Assembly: GCA_038501625.1 (NCBI GenBank)
Contig: JAZAYU010000052.1
Span: 4,245,955 to 4,309,954 of the forward strand
Length of the DNA stretch: 64,000 nucleotides
From: Corbicula japonica
Lineage: Eukaryota; Mollusca; Bivalvia; Venerida; Cyrenidae
Direction: 5' to 3'
The notes under the pieces were generated by a model, which made no database searches, had not been told where the DNA came from, and worked only from the letters and a program-made list of their open reading frames with translations. The position numbers and the translations under genes were made by a program. Of this stretch, positions 59,881 to 64,000 are shown piece by piece. The first letter of the stretch is position 1. Every line of letters begins with the position of its first letter.

Positions 59881-60300
59881 CATTCTGATGTAAAGAGTGA
59901 CCTTCCTTGAAAGGTACCGATCAAGAAAAACGGCAAGAACATTTTCGTCAGTAAGCAGGATCAAACCTCGGCCCCCAGATTCCAGTTTTAAAAGCTAGGC
60001 CAAGGATTTTATCCTCAAATATTTACAACCCTTGAAAATGGCAAATGGCGAAACTTTTCATAAGAACATAACTTTTGTTTGAATATTGCCTTCCTTGAAA
60101 GTTGCAAATGGTGATTTTTTTTAATAAAGGGTGATTAATATAAAAGTTATGTTAGAGGAAAATGAAAAAAAAAAGATGTCCTCAGTAAGGATCGACGGTT
60201 GCCAAGACAGCAGTTACAGCCACTAGACCACGGATTCTTAAATGGTATTATACGACTAAAACTAATTTCAAAGAGTGTCCTTCCTTAAAAATAGCAGTTG
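59881..60300 (-). repeat. Two tRNA-related SINE-like segments
   Basis: On the minus strand, CCGTGGTCTAGTGGCTGTAA (around 60220) resembles the start of tRNA-Glu/Asp, with a GTCGATCC B-box-like end. A second segment near 59950-60010 has GGCCTAGC and GAGGTTTGATCC. Each is followed by a 'TTTCAAGGAAGG' body block. Confidence 0.4.
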
Positions 60301-60308
60301 TGGAATGT

Positions 60309-60432
60309 TACTCACTTATTATCGTGAGTAAAACAATTATTAACTAATTCCATTTTAACTACACTTAAACTAAGAAAAACACAAGAACTATATAGGAAAT
60401 AGGCTTTTAGTATTTGACAGCATTTCAATCGA
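60309..60432 (+). repeat. 124-bp direct repeat, copy 1
   Basis: TACTCACTTATTATCGTGAG through TTTGACAGCATTTCAATCGA; one difference from copy 2 at 61104-61227. The start is a short palindrome (CTCACTTATTATCGTGAG). Confidence 0.92.
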
Positions 60433-61103
60433 CATAAATATGTCCGGTGACAAATACAACATAGACATGTAACAAATGCTCTTTTAACACTCTGATAATG
60501 TCATATCTTTACACTGATAATGTCACATTTGTCATTACAAATCAAAGGAATCGACACAAAAATATCATGTTAAGGTTCATGTAGTTCCATTTAACTTCAA
60601 CGATTAACATTTGGCACAGTAAAGTTCGTCGAACAATTTCAGGTGAAGCACACTTCATTGTTTAGTCCTGGATAATAGGCATCCCGAACGAATACCCCTC
60701 GGTTTCAGAGCTGTAGGGTGAATATACGTCAGACCTAAAATATACTGTGTAAAATTGAGAACAAGATCGAAATTGATTCTAAATTCATGATATTATCGAC
60801 ATAGATAAAACAAGTACTCCCGAATGAAAATAACATTTAACTAACTTCAACATCATCGATGACAAAACCAGCTGGGTGGGCGGGTGGGAAGCAACCATAA
60901 TGTATTCGCTGTCAAATACTAGCCTCGAGTGATTCAAAATAACGAAAAATCAGAATATAAGACACATTTGCACGAGAACTACATGCGAAACGTCAAAAAA
61001 AAACCGGGAAAACCAAAAACCTTGCAAATTCTACATAGACTGGCTACATACTCCATATAGACTGTCACAAAGCGTAACAATGTCAAACGTGAATAATTTT
61101 ATT
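60433..61103. other. 671 bp between the direct repeats, nothing recognised
   Basis: No ORF, primer-binding site or polypurine tract typical of an LTR element was seen. Confidence 0.4.
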
Positions 61104-61227
61104 TACTCACTTATTATCGTGAGTAAAACAATTATTCACTAATTCCATTTTAACTACACTTAAACTAAGAAAAACACAAGAACTATATAGGAAATAGGCT
61201 TTTAGTATTTGACAGCATTTCAATCGA
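61104..61227 (+). repeat. 124-bp direct repeat, copy 2
   Basis: Same sequence as 60309-60432 with one base change. Confidence 0.92.
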
Positions 61228-62030
61228 GCTAAACAAAGAAGGATAATAAACCGTGATCTCCAGAAAATATAAAACAATTCATTATTTGCGTTCGAATTAA
61301 ACACGTAAAAAATAATATTTTAACAAAGCACTTGTATAATTTTATGATCGCATGACAAAATATACTTCTCTTCAAAACCGATTCATGTGAGCCTCTGCTA
61401 TCGACACAAAATAAGCCACTGACCAATGATCTTTTGTCTGAAAACGAGTCCACAAACAACCAATCGGAATATTATACAACCATTATACAGTTAAATAAAC
61501 CTTTACTAAATGCCTAGAATAAATACCACAAAGAAAATCATTCCAGTACCCTAGCCCAAGTTAACAACTGTTCCAACGCTGCTCTAGTAAGAAACCAAAT
61601 GTACCAGACACTGATAAGCATTCTCGTCTAACTGACCAAAGTTTTACAATAAACTGATATTTAATAACACTAACCATGAAACATTTAAAAATTACCCGCT
61701 CTAATTCCAGGTAATAACTAATCAACTGACGAAGAATAATTATAAATACATTTGCATTTTGTTGGTTGGTCTAAAAGAATGAATGCTTATGTAAAATTCA
61801 CCGTCCTAAAAAGCAACATAACCGTGGTGTCGTGTCGATACCGGTGCGTCCGTATAAAAACTGGAAAGCCAAACAGGAAACTTAGCCATGACCTCGAGGT
61901 ATGTGTCAACAACTAAATGTAAGCATCGTTTCAATTCTAATCCGTTCTAAAAAGCCAAGCCAGCATGGCCAGCATTATTATAATTTATAGCATTAAATTA
62001 AAGAAATCGAGGCACAATTACAATCCTTCC
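61228..62030. other. Intergenic, nothing recognised
   Basis: No gene or repeat recognised before the terminal array. Confidence 0.35.
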
Positions 62031-62850
62031 AACCACGTGCTCTTAATGCAACCGAGACACAATGACAATACTGGTCCGACCCTTCCAACCACAAGCTCTT
62101 AATGCCACCGAGACACAATGACAATACTGGTCCGACCCTTCCAACCACAAGCTCTTAATGCCACCAAACACAATGACAATACTGGTCCGACCCTTCCAAC
62201 CACAAGCTCTTAATGCCACCGAGACACAATGACAATACTGATCCGTCCCATCCACCCACAAGCTCTTAATGCCACCGAGACACAATGACAATACTGGTCC
62301 GACCCTTCCAACCACAAGCTCTTAATGCCACCGAGACACAATGACAATACTGGTCCGACCCTTCCAACCACAAGCTCTTAATGCCACCGAAACAATGACG
62401 ATACTGGTCTGACCCTTTAAACCACTAGCTCTAAATGCAACCGCGAGACAATGACAGTACAGGTCCGTCACTTCCAACCACAAGCTCTTAAAGCCTCCGA
62501 GTCACAATGACAAAACTGATCCGTCCCATCCACCCACAAGCTCTTAATGCAACCGAAACATAATGAAAATACTGGTCTCACCCTTCCAACCACAAGCTCT
62601 TAATGCCACCGAGGCTCAATTACAATATTGGTCCGACCCATTCAACACAAACTCTTAATGCCACTGAGGCACAATGACAGTACTGCCCCTTCCCTTCCAA
62701 CCACCAGCTCTTAACACCACCGAGGCGCAATGACAATATAGGTCCGTCCCTTCCAACCACAAGCTCTCGATGCCACCCAGGCACAAAGACAATACTGGTC
62801 TGTTTCTTCCAACCACAACCTCTTAATGCCACCGAGGCAAAATACAAATA
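62031..62850. repeat. 56-bp tandem array
   Basis: Unit ACCGAGACACAATGACAATA, CTGGTCCGACCCTTCCAACC, ACAAGCTCTTAATGCC (56 bp; starts at 62051, 62107 and so on). The first ~350 bp is very uniform; later units diverge. Confidence 0.93.
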
Positions 62851-63735
62851 CTGTTCCGTCCTTGCAAGCGACGACCCCTTAATGCTAACGAAGTAAGATC
62901 ACACAAGGGGTCCGTCCCCGCAAGCCACGACCACTCAAAGCCACCGAGGCATACAGACAACAAAGGTCCGTCCTTGTAAGCTACGACCCCTTAATTGTAA
63001 CAAGGCACGATGACACATGGGGTCCGTCCTTACAAGCTACGACCTCATAATGCCACCGAGGCATGCTGACAACACTGGTCCGTCCTTGCAAGCCACGACC
63101 CCTTAATGCTTACGAGGCCCGATCACACAAGGGGTCCGTTCCCGCAAGCCACGACCACTCAATGCCACCGAGGCATACTGACAACACTGGTCCGTCCTTG
63201 TAAGCAACGACCCCTTAATGGTAACAAGGCACGATCACACATGGGGTCCGTCCTTACAAGCCACGACCACTCAATGCCACCGAGGCTTACTGACAACACA
63301 GGTCCGTCCTTGTAAGCTACGACCCCTTAATGGTAACAAGGCAAGATCACACATGGGGTCCGTCCTTACAAGCCACGACCACTCAATGCCACCGAGGCAT
63401 ACTAACAACACAGGTCCGTCCCTGCAAGCTACGACCCCTTAATGGTAACAAGGCAAGATCGCACATGGGGTCCGTCCTTACAAGCTACGACCACTCAATG
63501 CCACCGAGGCATACTAACAACACAGGTCCGTCCTTGCAAGCTACGACCCCTTAATGGTAACAATGCAAGATCACACATGGGGTCCGTCCTTACAAGCTAC
63601 GACCACTCAATGCCACCGAGGCATACTAACAACACTGGTCCGTCCTTGCAAGCCACGACCACTTAATGCTACCGAGGCACGATCACAAAGTGGTCAGTCC
63701 TTGCAAGCCACGACCCCTTAAAGCCCAGGAGGCAC
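62851..63735. repeat. 112-bp dimeric higher-order array
   Basis: Related 56-bp units alternate as two types, one with GGTAACAAGGCAAGATCACA and one with GCCACCGAGGCATACTAACA, giving an exact 112-bp period (frames repeat at 63218, 63330, 63442). Plus-strand open frames follow the array and are not genes. Confidence 0.93.
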
Positions 63736-64000
63736 GCTTACTACATTTATTACAATCGCAAAATCAATAAAATTAATGTTTTTCCTTTAACAGTTCATGC
63801 AATTAGCGAAACAATTACATTCCTACACTATGACAACTGCATGCTGCTATCTTTAAATTGCTAATTTTAAGACGTTATTATAATAATAAACGGGCAAATA
63901 CATCGCACTTTCCTATGTACTCGAACGACAATGAAAAAGTTTATAATTTACAGAAAACGACAGACCAAGTAAGGAGCAATTTTAGAGAAACATAGAAATA
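63736..64000. other. AT-rich end of window, nothing recognised
   Basis: No gene or repeat recognised. Confidence 0.35.

Noticed and set aside
60309..61227. Possible miniature LTR retroelement.
   Set aside because: No TG..CA ends, primer-binding site, polypurine tract or flanking duplication could be seen, so it is listed only as a direct repeat pair.
62043..62847. Minus-strand frames with repeated 'GGIKSLW' and 'DQYCHC' motifs.
   Set aside because: Shadows of the 56-bp array.
63106..63666. Overlapping ~74-codon plus-strand frames repeating every 112 bp.
   Set aside because: By-products of the 112-bp satellite; the period is not a multiple of three and stops recur in each unit.

Overview
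This window looks like nuclear DNA from a marine bivalve mollusc. It is AT-rich and intron-rich. It is crowded with fold-back MITEs, TA-flanked inverted-repeat elements, minisatellites and 'AAGGTCAAGGTCAC'-type repeats of a kind familiar from clam and oyster genomes. The species cannot be named from the sequence. Nothing in it suggests bacterial, phage or organellar DNA.

Layout. 1-5.4 kb is mostly transposon debris: a mariner-type transposase helix-turn-helix fragment split by a 1.6-kb inverted-repeat element. 5.44-6.61 kb (minus strand) is an intact single coding exon for a RING-less double B-box (TRIM-like) protein of 388 residues. 6.6-11.8 kb is intergenic with several small inverted-repeat elements. 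11.9-44.7 kb (plus strand) is one long gene of at least 22 coding exons. Its splice sites and phases can be followed exon by exon to a stop codon, giving an 878-residue coiled-coil and proline-rich protein that I do not recognise. 45-64 kb holds no convincing gene. It contains dispersed repeats, a Tc1-like non-autonomous element, a 3.8-kb purine-rich block with a 1.35-kb tandem duplication, a decayed ~177-bp satellite, and at the end a 56-bp array that becomes a 112-bp dimeric higher-order array.

The introns of the long gene are the most informative part. Two palindromic families fill them. Family A is ~220-240 bp, ends in TTAA/AACCCTTT, and has two 42-bp arms that are perfect inverse copies in the best example. 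Family B is ~150 bp, a near-complete palindrome with inverted CCAAT boxes at its centre. Several copies lie within 7-35 bp of splice sites, and nested insertions give a relative chronology. The most unusual signal is a 37-bp tandem array just upstream of the exon at 33590. It is built from that exon's own 3' splice site and first codons, so the intron carries a row of decoy acceptors.

The two genes are divergently placed and show no evident functional link. Everything was read by eye: repeat borders are approximate unless termini are given, and family names for mobile elements are inferences from termini and target duplications.
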